The position numbers and the translations under genes were made by a program. Positions 1 through 8,020 of a DNA stretch of 42,113 nt are shown piece by piece (the first letter of the stretch is position 1; each line of letters begins with the position of its first letter). The stretch is from Spirochaetia bacterium. GTDB lineage: Bacteria > Spirochaetota > Spirochaetia > Sphaerochaetales > Sphaerochaetaceae. Below the pieces are notes generated by a model. It did no database searches. It saw only the letters and a list, made by a program, of their open reading frames with translations, and was not told where the DNA came from. The stretch lies in the NCBI GenBank assembly GCA_900769955.1, contig CAAGIP010000093.1, forward strand, positions 1-42,113, written 5' to 3'.

Positions 1-741
1 AACTTCTACATCACGGAAGGAAGTCTCAGGTTTGACAACGCCAGTGCAAGAAGACTTTCCCCTGTTCTCAATCTCAGGGCAAGGCTGAGGGATTACGATG
101 CGGAAGGCAACAAGGTTGACATCTACCTGGTGCTTAAGAACTCAACGCTCACTGACCTCAATCCATACTTTGAATCGACTCCGAGAAAGGAACTCAGTGA
201 GATCATGTCGATCCTCGGTGATGCGATCCTTCCTGCATCCACATATGGGGAATTCAATCTTTCATCGGTTGCATCGCTTGTTACAAGCGGAGTTGACGTT
301 ATGGCAAGAATGGGACTGATCAACTCATCATCATCTGCCGATCTCATCACCACGATCAGGAACTCCCTCGGGCTTGACATGTTCAGTCTGAGGACAAACC
401 TCATCGAAAACCTGCTGCTTGATACAATCTTCTCCTCAACGGGAAAGACCATATCACCTGTTGCAAGATATCTTGACAAAACAAGTATTTACATGGGTAA
501 ATACCTATCTGAGAACTTCTTCCTGCAGGGCATGGTTCACCTTTCCGCACTTGACAGGAGCAGGGATCTGAAGAACTATACGACCATTCTGGCAGACGAT
601 CTGCTGCTCGATGTCGAGATCTCGCTCGAGTGGCAGAACCCGCTTGGAACGGTAACGTTCTTCACCAAGCCAAGTAACCTATCGCTTTACAATTTGTTTG
701 ATTCCTTTGGATTCAGCTTCTCGAAAACAATTGTGTTTTGA
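1..741 (+). CDS. tamB: TamB-like protein (DUF490), C-terminal part only
   Basis: The open reading frame enters from the left window edge in frame 1 and stops at 739-741, so only the last 246 residues are visible. They are rich in alternating polar and hydrophobic residues, as in the beta-taco DUF490 domain, and end in an aromatic residue (IVF), typical of proteins engaging the outer membrane assembly machinery. TamB is an inner-membrane-anchored periplasmic bridge involved in phospholipid transport and outer membrane protein assembly. It lies directly upstream of bamA, which is the order I recall in spirochaetes. The call rests on that context plus the C-terminal sequence style. The N-terminal anchor is outside the window, so family membership is likely but not certain. 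Confidence 0.68.
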   Translation, partial: NFYITEGSLRFDNASARRLSPVLNLRARLRDYDAEGNKVDIYLVLKNSTLTDLNPYFESTPRKELSEIMSILGDAILPASTYGEFNLSSVASLVTSGVDVMARMGLINSSSSADLITTIRNSLGLDMFSLRTNLIENLLLDTIFSSTGKTISPVARYLDKTSIYMGKYLSENFFLQGMVHLSALDRSRDLKNYTTILADDLLLDVEISLEWQNPLGTVTFFTKPSNLSLYNLFDSFGFSFSKTIVF

Positions 742-819
742 TGTAATTTAGGTGAAGTTGAATGACACAGGTTCAGTTTTTTCATTATTTAGTCTATTCT
801 GTTATCAGGAGTAATCTGC

Positions 820-3339
820 ATGATTAAAAAGATCTTACTTATTCTTTCGATACTGACCGTACTCATCGTGCCTGCATTTGCCGCAGAGTGGTATGAGGAC
901 AAACCCGTTGAGCAGATCAGATACAGCGGAAATATCAATGTCAGTGACACAGTTCTCAATAATCTTACAAAGAAATACATAGGTGAAAACTTCACCGATG
1001 AGATGATCAGCGAGATAGACACGCTGATGTATTCCCAGGAGTGGATGGACTATTACTACATGAGCGCCGAGGAAAATGAGGAAGGCGGTCTCGTACTCGT
1101 ACTTGAGGTTCAGGAACTTCCCATGGTCGGCTCGATTGTATACACCGGAAACAGTGCGATCAAGGAAAGGGCTCTTTCTCCCGAACAGAACATCACTGTC
1201 GGCTCATTCTTCTCTCCCGGAACCCTTCGCGCGAACAGGGTCCTTCTTGAGGAATACTATCGCGGCAAGGGATATAAGGATGCTTCAGTCAGCGTTAAGA
1301 GCACGACAGATGAGGAAACAAACAAGGTAACAATAACTTATGAAATAGAGGAAGGTTACCAGTATAAGATCAGTTCAATTACCTTTACGGGAATCAGGAA
1401 CGTCAGCGCAAAGGAACTTACGAAGCAGATGGACTCAAAGGAAAGGTCGTTCTTCAGAAGCGGCAACTTCATTCAGTCCCAGCTTGATCAGGATCTTCAG
1501 AAAATCCTTCAGTTCTACAGCACAAACGGCTACATCGATGCCGTCATCAACGGTGTCGACGTTTCAGATGCCGGAATCGAGGATGAAAAATACAGACTGC
1601 TTGCAGTAACGATCGACATAAATGAAGGTGAGCTCTGGAGACTCGGTGAAATCACATTCAGCGGCAATGAAGTGTTCTCAGACGATGAGATCCGTGCCCT
1701 GATCTACCTTAAGAGCGGTATCGTGAACAACTCAGAGCAGATCACGACCCAGCTTCAGGAGATCGCTTCCCTTTACTACAACAACGGTTACATCCAGACC
1801 TCAATCATTCCTTCCGAAACCAGGGATGCGCAGAACCACACTGTCAGCTATCACCTTGACATAACTGAAAGCGCACAATCCGTAATTGAGGAAATCGTAA
1901 TCACGGGACTCACCAAGACCAAGCCCTATGTATTCGAGCGTGAGATGGAGCTTAAGGTAGGCGATGTATTCTCACAGGCAAAACTCCAGAAGTCAGGACA
2001 GAACATCATGAACACCTCGATAGTTACCGACATCAAGACAGGTCTCTATCAGGGAAAGAATGAAAACGGTGTCGTTCTGGAGCTTGCGGTTGAGGAAGGA
2101 AACCAGATGGAACTCTCCTTCGGAGCAACCTTCGGCGGAACCGTTGACGGCTTCCCCGTATCGGGATTCCTTCAGTGGAGTGACAAGAACCTGATGGGCA
2201 CGGGAAGGGATTTCTCCGTATCAACAAACCTTTCTCCCGACACGCAGTCACTCTATCTCTCACTTTCCGATGACTGGGTAGGTGATAAGAGATGGTCCAA
2301 TGCAGTTTCACTCTCCGTCGAGAGGGCAAATAAGACAGGCGTGCTCCAGAGGGCAGGCGGAAGCGCATATTTCGACGGCAGGGACAAAGACAGGGTAACA
2401 TTCCCCAAGGGTTATTCGTCAGCACTTGAGTGGTACATGAGCGAACAGGCAACACCTCAGAGCACTAACCTGATGAGCTATGACTTCTACAGCATCACGG
2501 GCTCCTACAGCACGGGATACAAGTTCATGTTCGATGCAGGTTCTCTTTCCGTGTCAGGCGGCCTTTCGATCGGACTTTCACATGCCATCTATGATGCCAA
2601 CTACGATCCTTATGAATGGATCATAAAGAAGTATAACGAAAAGTGGCAGTTATCCAACAAGCTCAGTACTTCACTGACCTGGGACGGAAGGGATCTCGTG
2701 AACAATACCACAAGCGGATATATGCTCAGTGCATCATACACATATGCAGGCGGTATTCTCGGAGGTCTTTCGAACTACAACAAGATCTCGATGAGTGCCG
2801 CAGGTTATGCATCACTTGCAAAGTTCACGAATGATGAAGGAAAGACAAAGCACCTCGTGCTTTCACTCACAAGCCAGGTATCATTCATGCTTCCCCAGTA
2901 CTGGAACAACACAGACAGCACCGGCTGGGGATTATACGATGCCGCACGCGGTGCTACCAAGTATGAGATGCTCTACATCGACGGCATGAACATCGGACGC
3001 GGACACTCACTCAAGCTCTGGAACTCATTCCTCTGGCATAACCAGGTCGAGCTCAGCTATGCCCTTGTGGAAAACGTCATTTCCGCTGAAGCATACATAA
3101 GCGCAACTGCCATCACGGAGGATCTTAACACACTGAGTTTTGCAAACCTCGGGTGGTACTTCTCAGCAGGTGCGGGCATCAAGCTCAGGATACCCGGATT
3201 CCCGCTGGGACTTTACCTTTGCAAGACATCCAGTCTTGTTAACGGAACATACACCTGGGACGGCGGTCCGATCTTCGGAAGCAGTTCCTCATCTTCCGGT
3301 CTCAAGCTCGTACTTGCGATAACAACATCCATTTACTGA
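820..3339 (+). CDS. bamA: BamA outer membrane protein assembly factor (Omp85)
   Basis: An 839-residue protein, close to the usual BamA size. Residues 1-21 form a Sec signal peptide ending AFA before AEW. About 400 residues of POTRA repeats follow, with the repeated pattern of an 'I.F.GN' strand and 'L......G.I...' helices. The C-terminal half is a 16-strand barrel (Omp85/surface antigen D15 domain) ending in a terminal tyrosine. BamA folds and inserts beta-barrel proteins into the outer membrane. A good ribosome binding site (AGGAGT at 807-812) supports the start. TamB lies upstream and mutS begins 3 bases after the stop. I recall a periplasmic chaperone gene (skp/ompH) between bamA and mutS in Treponema; it is absent here. 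A possible weak promoter lies in the 78-base gap upstream, but the -35 match is poor. Confidence 0.95.
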   Translation: MIKKILLILSILTVLIVPAFAAEWYEDKPVEQIRYSGNINVSDTVLNNLTKKYIGENFTDEMISEIDTLMYSQEWMDYYYMSAEENEEGGLVLVLEVQELPMVGSIVYTGNSAIKERALSPEQNITVGSFFSPGTLRANRVLLEEYYRGKGYKDASVSVKSTTDEETNKVTITYEIEEGYQYKISSITFTGIRNVSAKELTKQMDSKERSFFRSGNFIQSQLDQDLQKILQFYSTNGYIDAVINGVDVSDAGIEDEKYRLLAVTIDINEGELWRLGEITFSGNEVFSDDEIRALIYLKSGIVNNSEQITTQLQEIASLYYNNGYIQTSIIPSETRDAQNHTVSYHLDITESAQSVIEEIVITGLTKTKPYVFEREMELKVGDVFSQAKLQKSGQNIMNTSIVTDIKTGLYQGKNENGVVLELAVEEGNQMELSFGATFGGTVDGFPVSGFLQWSDKNLMGTGRDFSVSTNLSPDTQSLYLSLSDDWVGDKRWSNAVSLSVERANKTGVLQRAGGSAYFDGRDKDRVTFPKGYSSALEWYMSEQATPQSTNLMSYDFYSITGSYSTGYKFMFDAGSLSVSGGLSIGLSHAIYDANYDPYEWIIKKYNEKWQLSNKLSTSLTWDGRDLVNNTTSGYMLSASYTYAGGILGGLSNYNKISMSAAGYASLAKFTNDEGKTKHLVLSLTSQVSFMLPQYWNNTDSTGWGLYDAARGATKYEMLYIDGMNIGRGHSLKLWNSFLWHNQVELSYALVENVISAEAYISATAITEDLNTLSFANLGWYFSAGAGIKLRIPGFPLGLYLCKTSSLVNGTYTWDGGPIFGSSSSSSGLKLVLAITTSIY

Positions 3340-3342
3340 TAA

Positions 3343-5931
3343 ATGGCAGCAAAAAGCGGTAACGAACTGACGCCTATGATGCGTCAGTACATGGAAATAA
3401 AAAAAGAGCATTCCGATGAGGTGCTCTTTTTCCGCCTTGGTGACTTCTATGAGATGTTTTTCGAGGATGCTGTCGAAATATCGCAGCTACTGAGTCTTAC
3501 TCTTACCCACAGGGCGGGAAACCCTATGTGCGGCATTCCTTACCATGCTGCAAAGACATACCTCAGACGCCTCCTTGACCTGGGGCGTAAGGTTGCGATC
3601 TGCGAGCAGCTGTCATTAAGCGAAAACTCTAAAGAGCTGGCAAAGAGGGAAGTCGTACAGATATACACTCCGGGAACAGTAATCGAGGATGAGTATCTCG
3701 ACAGCGAGTCCGCATCGTTCATTATCGCCGTCAACAGGGTGAAAAATGAATATGCGGCCGCATATGCGGACATAACGACAGGCGAATTCTGTGTTCGCCA
3801 TATTGCCAAAGACAGTCTGTACTCCGTTCTTTCCTCCGTAATGGCAAAGGAAATAGTCGTTGATGAGGATCTCTATTTCACGGACAGGGACTTCAGGAGG
3901 GAAATTGACGATCTCGCACTCATCGTATCAAAGGTACCCGGAAGATACTTTTCCCAGAGGGAAGGGATAAAAGAGGTTTGTGAGCTTTTCAGCGTCACGT
4001 CTCCCGATGTGTTTCAGCTTGACAATAAGGACACATGTCTTTCCGCTGCAGGTGCCCTCATACACTATATCAAGGATATGTGCAAAAGCGAGCTTAAGCA
4101 GTTTGATAACCTTAAGCTTGTTAAGGATGAGGGCTTTTTACAGCTTGATGCTGCAAGCGAAAGAAATCTCGAACTCACAGTCAACATGCATGACGGCTCA
4201 TCTGCTGATACCCTTTACTCAGCGATAAACAGGACAGTAACAGGATTCGGCGCAAGACTTCTGAAGGACAGGATCACGCATCCTGTTTCAGAAAGGTCTG
4301 AAATAGAAAAGCGTCTGGACTGGGTATCGTTCTTTTTTGAGAACATAGATGAGAGAAAGAGGGTAAGGGAGCTTCTGCGCGGTTCTTCAGACCTTGTCAG
4401 GATTGCGGGAAAACTTGACATGAAGCGCAGTGTACCGAGAACACTGATCGCGATATGCGAGTCTGTTGGGTGCTTCTTTTCCCTTGTGAGCAGTGAGGAA
4501 AGGTATCTTGGCCTTGTAAACGAGGAGCTTTCCGATCCTGACAGGCTCATGGATCTTGTCGATGAAATCCGCAGGGCGGTGAATCCTGAATGCACGAACC
4601 TTTACCATGAAGGTGAAGTGATAAACACAGGATATGATCAGGAACTTGACAGCCTGAGGGAAACTGAAAACGGCTCATCTGCACTGCTGTCCGATTACCT
4701 TGAGAAAGTTAAGGAAGAAAGCGGACTCACGATCCTTAAGCTCGGCGAGAACAGGATCATAGGTTACTATCTGGAAGTTCCAAAAGGTCAGCTTGACCGC
4801 GTTCCCTCATACTTCATCAGAAGACAGACCCTTGTGGGAGGTGAGCGTTTCACGACTCCCGAGCTTACCGAACTTGAAAACAGGATCAGGAGTGCGGGCA
4901 GCATGAGTGCGGCAAAGGAAAAGGAGATCTACAATGAGATAACTTCCCATGCCGCTGCGCTCTCAAAGGAGCTGAGACTGCTCGGAACCATTCTTGCAAA
5001 ACTAGATCTATATCAGAGTTCTGCCGAAGCTGCAAGCCAGATGGGCCATGTGCGCCCGGCAATAACCCCATCAGGCAGCAATCTTGTGATAACGGGAGGA
5101 CGGCACCCGGTAGTTGAGTCAAAGCTTCCCTCGGGATGTTTCGTAAAGAACTCATTCTCATCCGAAAAGAGCCGTTTTGCGCTGATAACGGGCCCGAACA
5201 TGGCAGGTAAATCAACTTTCCTCCGCCAGACAGCATTGATTGTCCTCATGGCACACGCCGGTTTCTTTGTTCCGGCAGACTCAGCTGAAATACCCGTCAC
5301 TGACAGGATATTCACGAGAGTCGGCGCTTACGACAACCTGGCCAAAGGTGAATCGACGTTCATGGTAGAGATGAGGGAAAGTGCGAACATAGTAAGAAAT
5401 GCCGGAAAAAACAGCCTCGTCATCATGGATGAGACGGGAAGGGGAACTTCCACTCAGGACGGCATGTCAATTGCATATGCCATAATGCAGTACCTTCTGA
5501 AACTCGGAGCGATAACGCTGTTTGCCACCCACTACCATGAGCTTACGATGCTCGACACTTCGATGATGCAGCTGCTGACGCTGGAAGTCGTTCAGGACAG
5601 AAGCAATATCACGTTCGTGCGTAAGGTCATCGAAGGCGTTGCCGAGTCAAGCTACGGTCTTCATGTCGCACGTCTTGCAGGGGTTCCTCAGTCAGTGATA
5701 AGAAGTGCGTCCGCATTTCAGAAGCAGCACTTCGCATCATATTCGGCATTTGATGAGCGCGAGCAGCTTGATCTTTTCACAGACACATCCGCACTGGATG
5801 AGAAAAGCGAACAGAAAATCATCGATGAAGTGATGGACTTCGACTTACAGTCATCGACACCGATGCAGGCAATGATGCTGATTGACAGGCTGCAGGACGA
5901 AATACGCAAAAAAGGAAATAAGAGCACTTGA
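3343..5931 (+). CDS. mutS: DNA mismatch repair protein MutS
   Basis: An 862-residue protein of normal MutS length. It recognises base mismatches and small loops and recruits MutL. The mismatch-contact motif FYE is at residues 35-37 within GDFYEMF. The Walker A motif GPNMAGKST is at residues 617-625, followed by the Walker B region MDETGRGTS and the FATHYHEL motif. A helix-turn-helix dimer region and an acidic C-terminus follow. The start is fixed by the family N-terminus, since TPMMRQY should follow within about ten residues. There is no visible Shine-Dalgarno site, and the ATG lies 3 bases after the bamA stop, so translation is probably coupled to bamA. The stop codon overlaps a perfect TTGACA promoter element for the next operon. 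Confidence 0.97.
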   Translation: MAAKSGNELTPMMRQYMEIKKEHSDEVLFFRLGDFYEMFFEDAVEISQLLSLTLTHRAGNPMCGIPYHAAKTYLRRLLDLGRKVAICEQLSLSENSKELAKREVVQIYTPGTVIEDEYLDSESASFIIAVNRVKNEYAAAYADITTGEFCVRHIAKDSLYSVLSSVMAKEIVVDEDLYFTDRDFRREIDDLALIVSKVPGRYFSQREGIKEVCELFSVTSPDVFQLDNKDTCLSAAGALIHYIKDMCKSELKQFDNLKLVKDEGFLQLDAASERNLELTVNMHDGSSADTLYSAINRTVTGFGARLLKDRITHPVSERSEIEKRLDWVSFFFENIDERKRVRELLRGSSDLVRIAGKLDMKRSVPRTLIAICESVGCFFSLVSSEERYLGLVNEELSDPDRLMDLVDEIRRAVNPECTNLYHEGEVINTGYDQELDSLRETENGSSALLSDYLEKVKEESGLTILKLGENRIIGYYLEVPKGQLDRVPSYFIRRQTLVGGERFTTPELTELENRIRSAGSMSAAKEKEIYNEITSHAAALSKELRLLGTILAKLDLYQSSAEAASQMGHVRPAITPSGSNLVITGGRHPVVESKLPSGCFVKNSFSSEKSRFALITGPNMAGKSTFLRQTALIVLMAHAGFFVPADSAEIPVTDRIFTRVGAYDNLAKGESTFMVEMRESANIVRNAGKNSLVIMDETGRGTSTQDGMSIAYAIMQYLLKLGAITLFATHYHELTMLDTSMMQLLTLEVVQDRSNITFVRKVIEGVAESSYGLHVARLAGVPQSVIRSASAFQKQHFASYSAFDEREQLDLFTDTSALDEKSEQKIIDEVMDFDLQSSTPMQAMMLIDRLQDEIRKKGNKST

Positions 5932-5957
5932 CATGCTCATTGAATTGAATATATTCT
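5928..5957 (+). promoter_or_regulatory. Candidate promoter of the rimP-nusA-infB operon
   Basis: A perfect -35 hexamer TTGACA (5928-5933) is separated by 18 bases from TATTCT (5952-5957), which matches the -10 consensus at four of six positions. Transcription would begin near 5964. The -35 overlaps the mutS stop codon. The intrinsic terminator at 5986-6012 would then lie inside the 5' leader of the rimP operon rather than simply after mutS. Confidence 0.5.
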
Positions 5958-5985
5958 TTTGATAGTTCAATTAATTAGATGATTG

Positions 5986-6012
5986 AAGGAACCAAAACTG
6001 GTTCCTTTTTTT
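5986..6012 (+). terminator. Intrinsic terminator or attenuator before rimP
   Basis: A perfect 8-bp stem, AAGGAACC (5986-5993) with GGTTCCTT (6000-6007), closes a six-base loop and runs into seven consecutive T residues (6006-6012). This is a convincing Rho-independent terminator for mutS. Only 16 bases separate it from the rimP start codon, so there is little room for a promoter downstream. Transcripts reaching rimP therefore probably pass through it. Confidence 0.85.
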
Positions 6013-6028
6013 GTGATATGAGAGGACT

Positions 6029-6520
6029 ATGTTAGCAAAAGGCATTAAAGAGAGTAAGCTTTACAGGGAGATGAGCGAGCTGCTGGAGCCAATGGGGCTT
6101 CTGGTGGTTGATGCCGTCAAAAACGAAACGGCGCAGGGCGTGCAGCTCATCATCACGGTATTCTCACCGGAAAGGGAAGTGAACACCGATGATCTTGCCG
6201 AGGTATACAACATCGTATATCCCCGCTACAGCGTGATCTTCCAGGACAGGGACCTGTCACTGGAGGTTTCATCCCCCGGAATGACAAGAAATTTCAAGGA
6301 CATTCATGAGTTCGAGCTTTTTAAGGGACGCCTCGTGAGGGTCTATTCTTCAACCTTCTCAACTTGGATAGAGGGTTATATTTCATCCTGCAGTGATGAG
6401 AGTGTCACTCTCACCTCTGCCTTAGCAGTGGATACAAATGAGACAAAAGACGAGATGGTACTCACCTACAGTGAGATCCAGAAGGCCAAGCTGGCCTATC
6501 GTTGGGAGGAAGGAAAATGA
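6029..6520 (+). CDS. rimP: Ribosome maturation factor RimP
   Basis: A 163-residue RimP/YhbC family protein needed for assembly of the 30S subunit. The N-terminal domain (about residues 10-85) carries the family pattern around 'DLSLEVSSPGMTR', and a small C-terminal SH3-like beta domain follows (about 90-160). An AGAGG site just upstream supports the start. It is the first gene of the rimP-nusA-infB-rbfA-truB operon, an arrangement conserved through most bacteria, and it overlaps nusA by the four bases ATGA. Its expression probably depends on readthrough of the hairpin terminator 17 bases upstream. Confidence 0.93.
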   Translation: MLAKGIKESKLYREMSELLEPMGLLVVDAVKNETAQGVQLIITVFSPEREVNTDDLAEVYNIVYPRYSVIFQDRDLSLEVSSPGMTRNFKDIHEFELFKGRLVRVYSSTFSTWIEGYISSCSDESVTLTSALAVDTNETKDEMVLTYSEIQKAKLAYRWEEGK

Positions 6521-7998
6521 GTGATATGAGAGATGCCATCCTTCAGATGAGCGAGGAAAAGCACATTTCTCAGGAGATGGTACTGGAGACGATCAGGGAA
6601 TTTGTCAAGGCAGCATATAAGAGGAAGTTCGGAACTGATGAAAATGTAGTCGTGGATTTTTCAGAAGATCTTTCCGAGCTGCACTGCAGTGCCAGAAAGG
6701 TCGTCGTCGAGGAGGAAAACTACTATAATGAAGTCACGGAAATTCCCCTTGACGAGGCGCGCGAGCTTGCAGACAACGTTGAAGTCGGGGATTCACTCAT
6801 GATCCCGCTAGATCCCCATACCTTTGACCGCGGTGCGGTACAGTCCGCAAAGCAGAGGGCTCAGCAGTCATTCAAGGACATCCAGAATAACTATACATAC
6901 AGCGAGTTCAAGAGCAAGGAAGGCGAAGTCATCCAGTGCTATGTGAACAGCCAGAACCAGACCGGTGACTATCACATGAACGTCGGAGGCGGAATCGAAG
7001 GCGTTCTTCCCGTCAGGAACCAGTCACCCCGTGAGAGCTTCACCACTGGTGAAAGCGTAAAGTGCTACCTTGAAAGAGTCGAGAATCCCGATCAGAACAG
7101 ATCAAGGGGCGGTTTCAGGGGCAGAAACAAGAACGAAGTCAGGATCATCCTTTCCAGAACCTCCCCTGAACTTGTCAGAAAGTTCCTTGAGCTTCAGGTT
7201 CCCGAGATCTATGACCACCAGATCGAGATCGTGAAGATCGTTCGTCAGGCAGGCATCAGGACCAAGGTTGCCGTAAGATCAAATGTCAGTGACCTCGATC
7301 CCGTAGGTGCAACCGTCGGTCTCAAGGGCAACAGAATCCAGACCATCATGACCGAGCTTGAAGGTGAGAAGATAGATGTCATCCAGTGGGAGGAAAATCC
7401 CCTTGCATACATCGCAAACGCTCTTACCCCCGCACAGGTAACAAAGGTTCTTCCCATCGATCTATCCACAAAGCATGCTGTTGCCATCGTTGAGGACAAT
7501 CAGGTGGGTATCGCAATCGGACTTTCCGGTGCGAACGTCAAGCTTGCAAACCAGCTCTGTGACTGGATCATCGAGGTAAAGACACAGGCACAGTTCGAGG
7601 AGATGGAGATCACACAGGAAGCAAGGGAGAAGGCAGAAGCAATCTTCGCATCCGGTGATGAGGCATTCATGAGTGAGGAAAAGGAACCTGAGCATCTCAG
7701 TGCAGAGGAACTCGGAATCAGCGAGAACGAAACACTCTTCAGTGATCTTGCAATTTCACGTGATCTTGTAAAGAAGCTTGAGTTCCATGACATCTACACG
7801 GCTGAAGAGTTCTTTGACCTGACTGAAGAGGAAGTTGAGGCAATCGGACTTACGGAAGAGGAAAAGGCGGAAATTGCATCCGTAATCGACCTCGAGGAGG
7901 AACAGGAAGAGCAGTTTGAGTGTCCTAACTGCGGTGCAATCCTGCCCGCAGGCACAACGCACTGCCCATCCTGCGGTGTTGAATTCGAATTTGAGTGA
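6517..7998 (+). CDS. nusA: Transcription termination/antitermination factor NusA with C-terminal zinc ribbon
   Basis: A 493-residue NusA, which binds RNA polymerase and nascent RNA and modulates pausing, termination and antitermination. The start at 6517 is chosen over an in-frame ATG at 6502 because GGAGG precedes it and it overlaps rimP by ATGA. The order is an N-terminal polymerase-binding domain (about 1-125), an S1 domain (about 135-220, with a basic RSRGGFRGRNKN insertion), two KH domains (about 230-345), and an acidic linker. A helix-hairpin-helix-like stretch follows (about 415-460). The last 25 residues hold CPNC (469-472) and CPSC (483-486), a compact zinc ribbon that is not part of classical NusA. 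There is no sign of a frame disruption, so the ribbon is a genuine part of the gene. Confidence 0.96.
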   Translation: MSDMRDAILQMSEEKHISQEMVLETIREFVKAAYKRKFGTDENVVVDFSEDLSELHCSARKVVVEEENYYNEVTEIPLDEARELADNVEVGDSLMIPLDPHTFDRGAVQSAKQRAQQSFKDIQNNYTYSEFKSKEGEVIQCYVNSQNQTGDYHMNVGGGIEGVLPVRNQSPRESFTTGESVKCYLERVENPDQNRSRGGFRGRNKNEVRIILSRTSPELVRKFLELQVPEIYDHQIEIVKIVRQAGIRTKVAVRSNVSDLDPVGATVGLKGNRIQTIMTELEGEKIDVIQWEENPLAYIANALTPAQVTKVLPIDLSTKHAVAIVEDNQVGIAIGLSGANVKLANQLCDWIIEVKTQAQFEEMEITQEAREKAEAIFASGDEAFMSEEKEPEHLSAEELGISENETLFSDLAISRDLVKKLEFHDIYTAEEFFDLTEEEVEAIGLTEEEKAEIASVIDLEEEQEEQFECPNCGAILPAGTTHCPSCGVEFEFE

Positions 7999-8020
7999 TA
8001 AGAGTTGATTTAAGGAATAT

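Noticed and set aside
2033..2455. Long minus-strand open frame inside bamA
   Set aside because: The plus-strand BamA reading is continuous and family-like. The reverse frame is Arg/Ser/Pro-rich, as expected for an antisense shadow, and has no start signal.
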